DNA of 41,261 nt from an uncultured Fenollaria sp. (GTDB taxonomy: Bacteria; Bacillota; Clostridia; Tissierellales; Peptoniphilaceae). Below are positions 1-7,752 of the stretch, one piece after another (positions within the stretch are counted from its first letter, which is position 1; each line of letters starts with the position of its first letter). The notes beneath the pieces were generated by a model. That model was not told the DNA's origin. It saw nothing but the letters and a program-made list of their open reading frames with translations, and searched no databases. Location: positions 1 through 41,261 of the forward strand of contig NZ_CAKPYL010000006.1 of assembly GCF_934202865.1 (NCBI RefSeq), read 5' to 3'. Position numbers and translations under genes: made by a program.

Positions 1-1
1 C

Positions 2-1534
2 AGAGAGTACGAGCGATACAAGAAAATTAAATACACCTTGCTTGACGTTGAAAATGCACCAAAATCGAGAAATATACTTAGGAAGATATATATGGATAAG
101 CTAAAAACTTATCCGAGCGAAGAAGAGCTAGATCAGATACAGTCTATACTTGGCTACATAAAGAACACTAACGAGGATTATATCGATGCGGACGGGCCTT
201 TTGAATACAAAGTCGTGGTCGATGACTTCGAAGCGTATAAGAAGAAAAAGAAGCTCATCGACTTTGACGATATGCTTGTGATTGCAAACGATTTGCTTGA
301 AAAGGATAAGCATATAATTTCGAAGTTCAAGTATAAGTACGAGTACATCCTTCTTGACGAGGGTCAAGACACTTCGTCCATTCAGTTTATGATTCTTGAT
401 AAGCTTATTAATAAGGATAATAATTTCTTCGTCGTGGCTGATGACGACCAATCTATATATAGGTTTAGAGGCGCTTGCCCTGAGAGGATACTAAATTTTG
501 AGAAGCATTATAAAGACGCCCATATCTATAGACTTAGCGAAAACTATAGGTCTACGCCCAGCATAATCACTGCATCTAATAGACTAATTAAGAACAATAA
601 GCTAAGATACGCTAAAGACTTAAGTGCACATAAAAGTGGAAGTGTGCCAGTCAATGTAAAGCTCTTTAACAAGGACCTTGACGAGTACCGCTACATAGCA
701 AAGTATCTAAAGGACGCAGAAGGCACTGTCGCCGTCTTGTATAGGAACAATATCTCTCAGATACCGCTAGCTGAGTACTTAGAGCGCTACATGATTAACT
801 TCACTTCCTATGATAAAAAGGATCGCTTCTTCACTCACTGGATTATAGAGGACATCTTTGATATTTATAATTTTTCGCAAAATATGAATGACGCTGCCCT
901 ATTTAGAAAGATTTACTACAAGATTAAGGGCTATTTATCGAAGCAAGATATAAGTGAGCTAAGCACTTTGACAGATGTTGATGTTTTAAAAACTTTGTAT
1001 AAGTCCGAGACGATTCAAAGCTATAAAAAGGATTATATTCTTGAGCTGATGAAAGATTTCAAGGCCATAAGAAAGATGAAGCCATCGAATGTCATTGATT
1101 ATATTGAAAATGATATGAATTACAGAGGCTACTTAAGGACAAAGGGCCGTGACAACAGTGAGTCCTTCAACAAGCTGCTTACTATGCTCTACTTTTTGAA
1201 GCAAATCGCTCTCTACACTAAGAGCATGGATGAGCTTAAGCTAAGGCTCAATGTTTTAAGAAACAAGATCTATAGCCAAAACGAATCGAATGTGGTGCTC
1301 TCAACTATACACGGCGCTAAGGGACTTGAGTTTGACACGGTATTTTTGATAGACATAGTTGATGAGGAGATACCAGGCTCAAATAACGCGAGCGATGCAG
1401 AACTTGAAGAAGAAAGAAGAATCTTCTACGTTGGCATGACAAGAGCTAGAGAGAATCTATATATCTTCGCATTTAAGGAGAGAAACAACACGGACTACGA
1501 TATAAGTCCATTTATAAACGAAATAAAGGCTTGA
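2..1534 (+). CDS. UvrD/PcrA-type DNA helicase, C-terminal part (5' end outside window)
   Basis: Superfamily 1A 3'-5' DNA helicase, expected to unwind DNA using ATP in repair or replication-fork rescue. The reading frame is open from the first bases, so the first ATG/TTG codons here are internal and the gene begins before the window; Walker A (motif I) is therefore not visible. About 510 residues are present. Visible motifs: DEGQD (motif II, Walker B), VVADDDQSIYRFRGA (motif III), LSENYRST (motif IV), STIHGAKGLEFDTVF (motif V) and FYVGMTRARENLYIF (motif VI). All helicase motifs after motif I are intact. The gene ends just before a strong stem-loop terminator and converges on the next gene. Which UvrD subgroup (PcrA, Rep or a smaller paralogue) cannot be decided without the N-terminus. 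Confidence 0.9.
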   Translation, partial: REYERYKKIKYTLLDVENAPKSRNILRKIYMDKLKTYPSEEELDQIQSILGYIKNTNEDYIDADGPFEYKVVVDDFEAYKKKKKLIDFDDMLVIANDLLEKDKHIISKFKYKYEYILLDEGQDTSSIQFMILDKLINKDNNFFVVADDDQSIYRFRGACPERILNFEKHYKDAHIYRLSENYRSTPSIITASNRLIKNNKLRYAKDLSAHKSGSVPVNVKLFNKDLDEYRYIAKYLKDAEGTVAVLYRNNISQIPLAEYLERYMINFTSYDKKDRFFTHWIIEDIFDIYNFSQNMNDAALFRKIYYKIKGYLSKQDISELSTLTDVDVLKTLYKSETIQSYKKDYILELMKDFKAIRKMKPSNVIDYIENDMNYRGYLRTKGRDNSESFNKLLTMLYFLKQIALYTKSMDELKLRLNVLRNKIYSQNESNVVLSTIHGAKGLEFDTVFLIDIVDEEIPGSNNASDAELEEERRIFYVGMTRARENLYIFAFKERNNTDYDISPFINEIKA

Positions 1535-1546
1535 TTGCTCATAAGA

Positions 1547-1582
1547 AAAGGTCAAAGTTAAAACTTTGACCTTTGTGTTTTT
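1547..1582. terminator. Bidirectional intrinsic terminator
   Basis: A stem of about 11-13 bp (AAAGGTCAAAGTT pairing with AACTTTGACCTTT) lies 13 bases after the helicase stop and is followed on the plus strand by GTGTTTTTT. It also sits just after the stop of the convergent SdpI-like gene; the T-run on that side (TTTTC) is weaker, so shared use is likely but less sure. Confidence 0.8.
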
Positions 1583-1974
1583 TATTGAATTTCTTTGCGG
1601 CTTCCATCGCTATTGAAAGCTGCTTTTAGTTTTAGATTTACATATAGAATCGAGCCTAGCATTAGAACTACTTGTACCATCATAAGTATTAGGGCTAAGT
1701 TTCCTGTGTAGTCCTTATCCTCGCTATATAGTAAGAAAAGTATGATGAGACTAATAGGAAGCATTATTCTTCCTAAGCTTATCCAAGCCTTTGGGAATAG
1801 TCTTTGTGCGTAGTCCCAAGTCTCTTTATTCATCATTGAAAGCTTTGTTCTAAAGCCTATAGCTATGTTTGGCTCTTTGCTCGGATATTTTTCAAATATC
1901 TTTCCTATTACTATCAGAAAAAGTGGGATATATGCCACTGATATAAGCATAATTATTTTAAACAATGATATCAC
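1582..1974 (-). CDS. SdpI-family integral membrane protein
   Basis: A 130-residue protein with three apparent membrane segments (about residues 5-24, 68-83 and 90-112). Between the first and second lies IGFRTKLSMMNKETWDYAQR, which matches the conserved G-(F/Y)-R-T...N-x-x-x-W...A signature of the SdpI family. In Bacillus subtilis, SdpI gives immunity to the SdpC toxin and senses it; most family members are uncharacterised, so no immunity role is claimed here. The gene lies 24 bases after the upstream secreted-protein gene on the same strand, so the two are probably co-transcribed. No toxin gene resembling SdpC is visible nearby. Confidence 0.7.
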   Translation of the reverse strand: MISLFKIIMLISVAYIPLFLIVIGKIFEKYPSKEPNIAIGFRTKLSMMNKETWDYAQRLFPKAWISLGRIMLPISLIILFLLYSEDKDYTGNLALILMMVQVVLMLGSILYVNLKLKAAFNSDGSRKEIQ

Positions 1975-1998
1975 CTTTCTTTATTGATAAAAGATTCT

Positions 1999-2880
1999 CT
2001 ATACTAAATAATCTTCATTCTCATCAATATCGTCATAATCATCTTTAGCCTTCTTTGATTTTTTCTTCTTAAATGGTGCCTTCTTTGAAGATTTTTGCAT
2101 CAAGATGAAGTAAGTTCCTAGTATTAGTAGTATTACTATAAGTATGATGATTATGATTTTGATTGGGCTCTTCTTTTCAGTCTTTTGAACTTCAACTGGC
2201 TTAAATAAGGATATTTGATCAGTTTTGTATGGCTCGCCCTTCTTAAGATTTTCAACTGTTAATTCCATGTCAGCTATCTTGTTTTGCTTGATTTGTTCAT
2301 ATACATCATTTGTATCAAGTATAGCATCTTCAAGCTTTGAATCATTTTTCTCTCTATCATTTAATAAATCTATTGCTATCGCTTTAGCTACTTTGCCTTC
2401 GTTGGCAAGTATTATGCTTGGCTTACTTGTTTGATCTATACTTAAGTATCTAGCATTAGTCATGCTCTTTGTTTTAAGTAATGTAATGGCTTCAAGTAGA
2501 CCATCGCTTATGTCTGAATATGTCTCTACTATAAGGCCCTTGTTTGACTTTATAAGTCCAGCTTGCATGAATGGACCGACTTTATCTTTTATAATCATAA
2601 TTGCATTTCCCTTGTTGACAAAGGAATCTTCTAATGTCTTGTTAGCGTTGTTGAATAAGTACTCTGTTGAAAGATTGTAAACTGGTATTACATAGCCAAC
2701 CAAATTTTCTCTTTCATTATTCTCTTCTTTCATCTTGTTATTAATGACTAAGCTAAGTCTTTCTACTTCTGAGTCACTTAATACGTAGCCATTTGGTGTA
2801 CTAACCTTTAAGTCCGCTGCATATGCGGCATTTGTAAGCATAAGTAAAAATATTAATAATAAACATACTTTTCTTTTCAT
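1999..2880 (-). CDS. Secreted, membrane-anchored protein of unknown function (TPM-like, tentative)
   Basis: 293 residues. A signal peptide (MKRKVCLLLIFLLMLTNAAYA, with likely cleavage after AYA) is followed by an extracellular region of about 210 residues, a single membrane segment near residues 237-262 (IIIIILIVILLILGTYFILM), and a short cytoplasmic tail rich in Lys then Asp/Glu. The pattern LSDSEVERL...GNAIMIIKDK resembles the N-terminal part of TPM/YgcG-type domains, but the match is weak and by eye only. A clear ribosome site (AAAGGAGG, 7 bases before ATG) supports the start. It is probably co-transcribed with the SdpI-like gene downstream. I do not recognise its function. Confidence 0.6.
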   Translation of the reverse strand: MKRKVCLLLIFLLMLTNAAYAADLKVSTPNGYVLSDSEVERLSLVINNKMKEENNERENLVGYVIPVYNLSTEYLFNNANKTLEDSFVNKGNAIMIIKDKVGPFMQAGLIKSNKGLIVETYSDISDGLLEAITLLKTKSMTNARYLSIDQTSKPSIILANEGKVAKAIAIDLLNDREKNDSKLEDAILDTNDVYEQIKQNKIADMELTVENLKKGEPYKTDQISLFKPVEVQKTEKKSPIKIIIIILIVILLILGTYFILMQKSSKKAPFKKKKSKKAKDDYDDIDENEDYLV

Positions 2881-2984
2881 AAGAAAACCTCCTTTATCCT
2901 TACTCTCTATTTACCCTTAAGCGCGTTAAACTAAACAAGAATTAATAAAGTATTTAAATTAAAATTGCTTTTTGATTTAGTTTA

Positions 2985-3240
2985 TATTTGCTTATTGATT
3001 ATGGTTTATTGCTTATTATATATTTCTTGTCATTCTTCATTGCTCATTATATATTTCTTATCACTCTTCATTCGTTTTTTGTCATATCTTGCACATTATT
3101 ATTTTTTCATTTCTCGTTTTTTATTTTCAATACTCATTCTCATTGCAATTTTCATCACTTATTTTTCATTATTCTTTTTCATTATTCATTGTTCAGCTAA
3201 TAAGCATTCCTTTCGTTTTCATCATATCTTACACATCTAT
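2985..3240. repeat. AT-rich, low-complexity degenerate repeat region
   Basis: This is the largest gene-free stretch (2881-3282). On the plus strand it is a pyrimidine-rich series of TTCATT/CTTATT-like words; on the minus strand it reads as degenerate AATGA words. The reading frames open here contain almost only F, I, L, S, H and Y and have no ribosome sites, so I do not call genes. Besides the tandem pair at 3009-3070, a 14-base word, CATATCTTGCACAT, recurs with one change at 3083-3096 and 3222-3235. Confidence 0.6.
3009..3070. repeat. Two tandem copies of a 31-bp unit
   Basis: Unit 1 at 3009-3039 and unit 2 at 3040-3070 both begin TTGCTxATTATATATTTCTT and differ at only three positions, all transitions. 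A more degenerate relative, TTGCTTATTGATTATGG, starts near 2989. This is a recent local duplication inside the degenerate repeat region. Confidence 0.75.
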
Positions 3241-3244
3241 TATA

Positions 3245-3280
3245 GACAAAAATAAAGCTACGATTGCTCGTAGCTTTATT
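3245..3280 (-). terminator. Terminator of the opp operon
   Basis: A perfect 13-bp stem (AATAAAGCTACGA / TCGTAGCTTTATT) with loop GCAA on the minus strand, followed by TTTGTC within TTATTTTTGTC. It begins two bases after the stop of the small membrane protein gene, the last gene of the opp operon. Confidence 0.85.
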
Positions 3281-3282
3281 CA

Positions 3283-3489
3283 TTATCTTGGTCTAGTTAA
3301 TATTAAAATTATAATCAAAACTATAAATATCGGTCCGAATACCTTTGCTGCTGCTAAAAACATAGCAGCGAAGTCACCTTTTTCAGTATCTTCTTGGTCT
3401 TTATTAATTAAATTACCTTTTTCATCATACTTACCCGAGGTCTTCTTAAGATGTTCAAACGCGCGATCTATTTTCTTTTGAAAAAACAT
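3283..3489 (-). CDS. Small single-pass membrane protein coupled to oppF
   Basis: 68 residues: a charged N-terminal 40 residues (many Lys, Glu, Asp), then one hydrophobic segment near the C-terminus (AAAKVFGPIFIVLIIILIL) ending TRPR. Its ATG overlaps the oppF stop in the arrangement TAATG, so translation is probably coupled to oppF, and the operon terminator follows directly. It has no signal peptide and resembles a tail-anchored protein. I know no family for it. Its place at the end of the operon suggests an accessory role with the transporter, which is inference. The overlap and the terminator are the main evidence that it is a real gene. Confidence 0.7.
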   Translation of the reverse strand: MFFQKKIDRAFEHLKKTSGKYDEKGNLINKDQEDTEKGDFAAMFLAAAKVFGPIFIVLIIILILTRPR

Positions 3490-4907
3490 TACTTATCCAA
3501 ATTTAGCTTGTGATGACATGCAACAAAGTGTCCAGGTCTTACTTCTTCAAATACTGGAACTATTGTTCTACATTCTTCAGTAGCATATTTACATCTAGTG
3601 TGGAATTTACAGCCCTTAGGTGGATTGATAGGACTTGGAATATCCCCTTCTAGAATTTGAATTTCTTTCTTAGAATCTGTAGTTGGTATTGCGCCTAGAA
3701 GTGCTTCTGTATATGGATGCACCGGTCTAGCATATAACTCCTTAGAGTCAGCAAACTCAACTATATTTCCTAAGTACATAACACCTACCTTATCAGATAT
3801 ATATTTAATAACTGATAAGTCATGTGAAATGAATAGATAAGTTAAGTGTTCTTTTTCTTTTAAGTCAATCAATAGATTTATAATTTGTGATTGAATTGAA
3901 ACGTCTAGAGCTGATACCGCTTCGTCGCAAACGATGAAGTCAGGCTTTAAAGCAACACTTCTTGCGATACCAATTCTTTGTCTTTGACCGCCAGAGAATT
4001 GGTGAGGGTATCTGTGTATAAAGTAATGAGCTAGACCGCAGTCTTGCATAACTTTTACAACGTAATCTTGTAGTTCTTTATCTTTTTGTTTGTAAATATC
4101 ATGAGCTACTAAACCTTCAGATATAATTTGACCTACTGTCATACGAGGGTTAAGTGATGAGTATGGGTCTTGGAAGATAAGTTGCATATCTTTTCTCAAG
4201 TGTCTCATTTCTTCATATTCAAGTTCAGCTAGGTTTATACCAGCATCTCTATAGCTTTCTGCTTTTTCATAATCAGGATTGCCCTTAACGTCTTCTCTAA
4301 GCGCATCAAGCTTTGCTTCAACATCTTTTAAAGCGTTTTCTGCAGATGAATCTTCTTTGCCATCTTTCTTAGCAGCATAGATCTTAGCGTTAAGTTCTTG
4401 TTCCTTTAATAGTAAAGATTTAACTTCACTTTCATTATTATGATATATCAATGCACCTGCTATTTGTGCAAGGTCTTGATATAAAAGTCTGTGTTTCTTT
4501 TCAGTATCTCTAAGCTTGTTAAGAGCTTCTCCCTTTTCCTTACCATCAGGAAGTGCATCATAAGCAGCTTTTTCCTTTTCAAGTTCAGCTTCAAGCTCTT
4601 TAATCTTGCTCTTGTGACTAGCAAAACCATTTATAAGCTTATAAACGTATTTAGGGTTTACTTCCCATCTTGTTCTTCCGTAATAAATAGTTCTACCGTC
4701 AGTTTGTTTGTATAATTGTAGTAAAGTTCTACCAAAAGTAGATTTACCACAACCAGATTCACCTACTAGACCTATAGTTTCGCCTTTGTAAATATCCAAT
4801 GAGATATCATCATTAGCTTTAACATATTGAACTTCCTTACCTACTTTTTGTACTGGGAAGTATTGTTTAAGGTTTTGTATTTTAAATAATAACTCTTTAT
4901 TTTCCAT
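3489..4907 (-). CDS. oppF: Oligopeptide ABC transporter ATP-binding protein OppF with coiled-coil insert
   Basis: One of the two cytoplasmic ATPases that drive peptide uptake. Visible: Walker A GESGCGKS (49-56), Q-loop in LIFQDPYSSLNPR (Q246), signature FSGGQ (304-308), Walker B FIVCDEA (E329), H-loop SHD (H362), and the oligopeptide-type C-terminal extension with a Cys cluster (CKFHTRCKYATEEC) that in this family can bind an iron-sulfur cluster or metal. At 472 residues it is about 150 longer than usual. The extra part, residues about 78-232, lies between the strands after Walker A and the Q-loop; it is rich in Glu, Lys, Ala and Leu and looks like a long helical hairpin. Its start overlaps the oppD stop by 11 bases. 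Catalytic motifs are all intact. Confidence 0.93.
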   Translation of the reverse strand: MENKELLFKIQNLKQYFPVQKVGKEVQYVKANDDISLDIYKGETIGLVGESGCGKSTFGRTLLQLYKQTDGRTIYYGRTRWEVNPKYVYKLINGFASHKSKIKELEAELEKEKAAYDALPDGKEKGEALNKLRDTEKKHRLLYQDLAQIAGALIYHNNESEVKSLLLKEQELNAKIYAAKKDGKEDSSAENALKDVEAKLDALREDVKGNPDYEKAESYRDAGINLAELEYEEMRHLRKDMQLIFQDPYSSLNPRMTVGQIISEGLVAHDIYKQKDKELQDYVVKVMQDCGLAHYFIHRYPHQFSGGQRQRIGIARSVALKPDFIVCDEAVSALDVSIQSQIINLLIDLKEKEHLTYLFISHDLSVIKYISDKVGVMYLGNIVEFADSKELYARPVHPYTEALLGAIPTTDSKKEIQILEGDIPSPINPPKGCKFHTRCKYATEECRTIVPVFEEVRPGHFVACHHKLNLDK

Positions 4908-5892
4908 TGGATCTTACCCCCTTTTCAGGATAGAAACATCTTACTTCATGATTTTCATCTACCTTAACTAAATCTGGTTGATAGTTATCGCACTTTTCAG
5001 TTCTATACTTACATCTAGGAGCAAATTTACAGCCCTTTGGTAAGTTAAGTGGATGCGGTACTGAACCAGGTATAGCATCAAGCTTAGTGCCTTGAGGAGT
5101 ATCCAATCTTGGTATTGATACCATAAGTCCTTCAGTATATGGATGCATATAAATGCTCTTACCTTCGAAGATAATATCTCTTGGTGCTTTTTCTACTACT
5201 TGACCACAATACATAACAGCAACGTCGTCAGCCATTTGGTTAATAACGCCAAGGTCATGAGTGATAAATAGTATAGAAGTACCAATTCTCTTCTTTAAGT
5301 CATTCATTAGTCTTAGTATTTGAGCTTGAATAGTAACGTCAAGAGCTGTTGTTGGTTCGTCCGCTATAAGAAGCTTAGGAACACAAGCAAGTGCCATGGC
5401 GATCATAACCCTTTGTCTCATACCACCTGATAATTGGTGAGGATATTGTTTAGCAACAGTTTCTGGATTTGGTATCTTAACCATGCTAAGCATTTCAACA
5501 ACTTTTTCAGCTGCTTGTTTTTTATCCATACCTTGGTGAATAATGAACGGTTCACTTACTTGTTTTTCAACAGTAAATACTGGGTTAAGTGAAGTCATTG
5601 GCTCTTGGAATATAACAGAAACATCATTACCTCTGATATGACCCATCTTGTTCTTAGGTATATCAGTAATATTTTCTCCGTTAAACCAAATTTCACCGCT
5701 GTCAATATATCCATTACCATCAAGAAGTTTAATGATACTCATGGCAGAAACACTCTTACCACTACCACTTTCTCCTACTACTCCTAATGTTTTACCTTGT
5801 TCTACTGAATAGGAAACGCCATTAACAGCTTTGATTATTCCCTTTTTTGTTGTAAAAAAGGTATGCAAGTCTTTTATTTCTAATAATGCCAT
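4897..5892 (-). CDS. oppD: Oligopeptide ABC transporter ATP-binding protein OppD
   Basis: Cytoplasmic ATPase partner of OppF, 331 residues, the normal length for the family. Walker [10 protein letters not shown]-loop in [13 protein letters not shown], signature LSGGMRQR, Walker [13 protein letters not shown] and the H-loop ITHD are all present, followed by the oligopeptide-type C-terminal domain with the [14 protein letters not shown] cysteine cluster. A good ribosome site (AGGAGG) precedes the ATG, 12 bases after the oppC stop. In contrast to OppF it has no insert. It belongs to the oppABCDF operon. Confidence 0.95.
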   Translation of the reverse strand: MALLEIKDLHTFFTTKKGIIKAVNGVSYSVEQGKTLGVVGESGSGKSVSAMSIIKLLDGNGYIDSGEIWFNGENITDIPKNKMGHIRGNDVSVIFQEPMTSLNPVFTVEKQVSEPFIIHQGMDKKQAAEKVVEMLSMVKIPNPETVAKQYPHQLSGGMRQRVMIAMALACVPKLLIADEPTTALDVTIQAQILRLMNDLKKRIGTSILFITHDLGVINQMADDVAVMYCGQVVEKAPRDIIFEGKSIYMHPYTEGLMVSIPRLDTPQGTKLDAIPGSVPHPLNLPKGCKFAPRCKYRTEKCDNYQPDLVKVDENHEVRCFYPEKGVRSNGK

Positions 5893-5904
5893 TAATCTTA
5901 CCTC

Positions 5905-7743
5905 CTATCTTTCAGCTGATTTAGGGTCGATAGCGTCTCTTAAGCCATCACCTATTAAGTTAATACAAATTACGCAAACACCTAGTATGATAGAAGGGAA
6001 TACCCATCTCCACCAGTATCTTTGAATAATTATAGAGTTGTTAGCACCGTTAAGCATGTTACCCCAAGTTGGATATGGTGCTGGAACACCAAAGCCTAGG
6101 AATGAAAGTGATGCTTCAGTAAGCATACTTGATGCAAATGATAGTGTAGCGTTAACTATAATTATAGATATAGTGTTTGGCAATATATGTTTAAATATAA
6201 TGTTCTTTTCTTTAATACCTAGTGATCTTGCAGCGACAACGTATTCTTGCTCTCTAATTGAAAGTACTTGAGCACGAACAAGTCTTTGAAGTCCTGTCCA
6301 AGATAGTAAACCAAGTATAATCATGATCATAAAGATCTTTTGGTCGGCAGTCATTGTTTGGCCAACAAGTGCTGATAATATCATAGCAAATGGTAGGAAT
6401 GGTAGTGAGCCTATCATTTCTGCAACCCTTTGTAGAACGTTATCAACCCAGCCGCCAACGAAGCCTGAAATACCACCAACGATTACGCCGATGATAGTTG
6501 AGATTATAACTGCGATAGCACCTATAGTCATAGATTTTCTACCACCGTTAAGAATTCTGTTCCAGATGTCTCTACCAAGGTCATCAGTACCTAGTAGGTA
6601 ACCTTTGTGACCGTAGCTGTGCATCTTGCCTGATTGATCTTTAACGTGAGTTTGATAGAAGCCTGTATATACTTCATCAACTTTTTTGCCTCTTAAATCA
6701 GCTGGAACATCTAATTGTCCTAATGAGTTTGAACCCCATTCTTGAATAGTATCATCTTTTAGCTTAGCTAAGTATGAATATCTTTGTCCATAAATATTCT
6801 TTACATTACCATCAATATTTTCAGGAACTTCCCACTCACCAGTAGTAGTTGGGTTACCCCACATATAAATCTTACCTGATTCTCCAACAGCAACGAATGT
6901 GTTGTATGAAGAAGCAAGGTCAACTACTTTTTCATTTATTTCAGGAATCTTTGATAAACCTGATTCTTGAGCACCTAAGTGAACAACTTTACCATCTTTA
7001 GTGATAGCGCAAGCTGTATTAGGGTTAGGAGCTATCTTAACGATATTTCCTTGATATTCATGACCTTCTTTGTAGTCATTAACGCCCATATTACCCCAAG
7101 CATATGTGTATCCATCTTCGTCTATAGCATAAGATACTTGGTCTGATGCTGCTATGTCAACAATCTTAGTGCCCATTAATTCTGCTGGAGCTTTAGCTTG
7201 TTGAAGTCTGTTATTACCCCAACCAAGAACTTTACCGTCCTCTGTAAGAGCTATTACGTGGTCAGTACCGCAAGCTAATTTAACGATGTCTTTTCCTGCT
7301 TTTTTAACTTCCTTAGGTATTTTTCTAATATCTACCTTTTTAGAGATATTAGTTTTACCCCAAACAAAAATCTTACCATTGTCATCAACAGCAGCGCTAA
7401 ATGTAGATCCAACGCTTAATGTCTTAACATTTTTAAGACCATCTGGCAATGGAAGTATGTCAAAACCTGGAGCAATGTTTGCTTGTGTTGTTTCAACATA
7501 TGATAAATCTAAAGGATTGAAAAGTGGTCCTATTAAAACTAATAAGAATATACCTAAGAAGATGAAAAATGCAGTCATTGCTACCTTATTTGAAATGAAT
7601 GCATTAAGTATGGTTCTAAAAGGAGTTTGAATATCATCCTCAATCATTACATCTTTCTTTTTATCTTTCTTTTTAAATAATCCTTTTTCTTTTTTAGGAG
7701 GTATTTGTTTTGTGTCTTTTAAGTCTTTATTATCTTTTTCCAT
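5905..7743 (-). CDS. oppC: Oligopeptide ABC transporter permease OppC with an inserted RCC1-like beta-propeller
   Basis: 612 residues, about twice the normal OppC/DppC length of roughly 300. Order: a Lys-rich cytoplasmic tail (1-50), membrane segment 1 (about 54-76), seven tandem repeats of about 40 residues (107-380), then the standard permease core starting at LGTDDLGRDIWNRIL (384-398), with further membrane segments and the EAA coupling loop AARSLGIKEKNIIFKHILPN (504-523). Each repeat follows VKxLxxGxxxxxALxxDGKVxxWGxN, typical of RCC1/BLIP-II propeller blades (WG at 128-129, 175-176, 216-217, 295-296 and 336-337; degenerate in blades 4 and 7). From the orientation of OppC_N, the propeller would face outside, beside the OppA docking surface. 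Both halves are in one uninterrupted frame. The propeller's function is unknown. Confidence 0.93.
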   Translation of the reverse strand: MEKDNKDLKDTKQIPPKKEKGLFKKKDKKKDVMIEDDIQTPFRTILNAFISNKVAMTAFFIFLGIFLLVLIGPLFNPLDLSYVETTQANIAPGFDILPLPDGLKNVKTLSVGSTFSAAVDDNGKIFVWGKTNISKKVDIRKIPKEVKKAGKDIVKLACGTDHVIALTEDGKVLGWGNNRLQQAKAPAELMGTKIVDIAASDQVSYAIDEDGYTYAWGNMGVNDYKEGHEYQGNIVKIAPNPNTACAITKDGKVVHLGAQESGLSKIPEINEKVVDLASSYNTFVAVGESGKIYMWGNPTTTGEWEVPENIDGNVKNIYGQRYSYLAKLKDDTIQEWGSNSLGQLDVPADLRGKKVDEVYTGFYQTHVKDQSGKMHSYGHKGYLLGTDDLGRDIWNRILNGGRKSMTIGAIAVIISTIIGVIVGGISGFVGGWVDNVLQRVAEMIGSLPFLPFAMILSALVGQTMTADQKIFMIMIILGLLSWTGLQRLVRAQVLSIREQEYVVAARSLGIKEKNIIFKHILPNTISIIIVNATLSFASSMLTEASLSFLGFGVPAPYPTWGNMLNGANNSIIIQRYWWRWVFPSIILGVCVICINLIGDGLRDAIDPKSAER

Positions 7744-7752
7744 ATTAACCTC

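Noticed and set aside
3009..3072. Possible CRISPR array
   Set aside because: Only two near-identical units without unique spacers and no cas genes in the window; it is a simple tandem duplication.
2965..3481. Three overlapping open frames on the plus strand in the AT-rich region
   Set aside because: They consist almost wholly of F, I, L, S, H and Y, lack ribosome sites, and are explained by the pyrimidine-rich repeat composition; one runs antisense through the small membrane gene.
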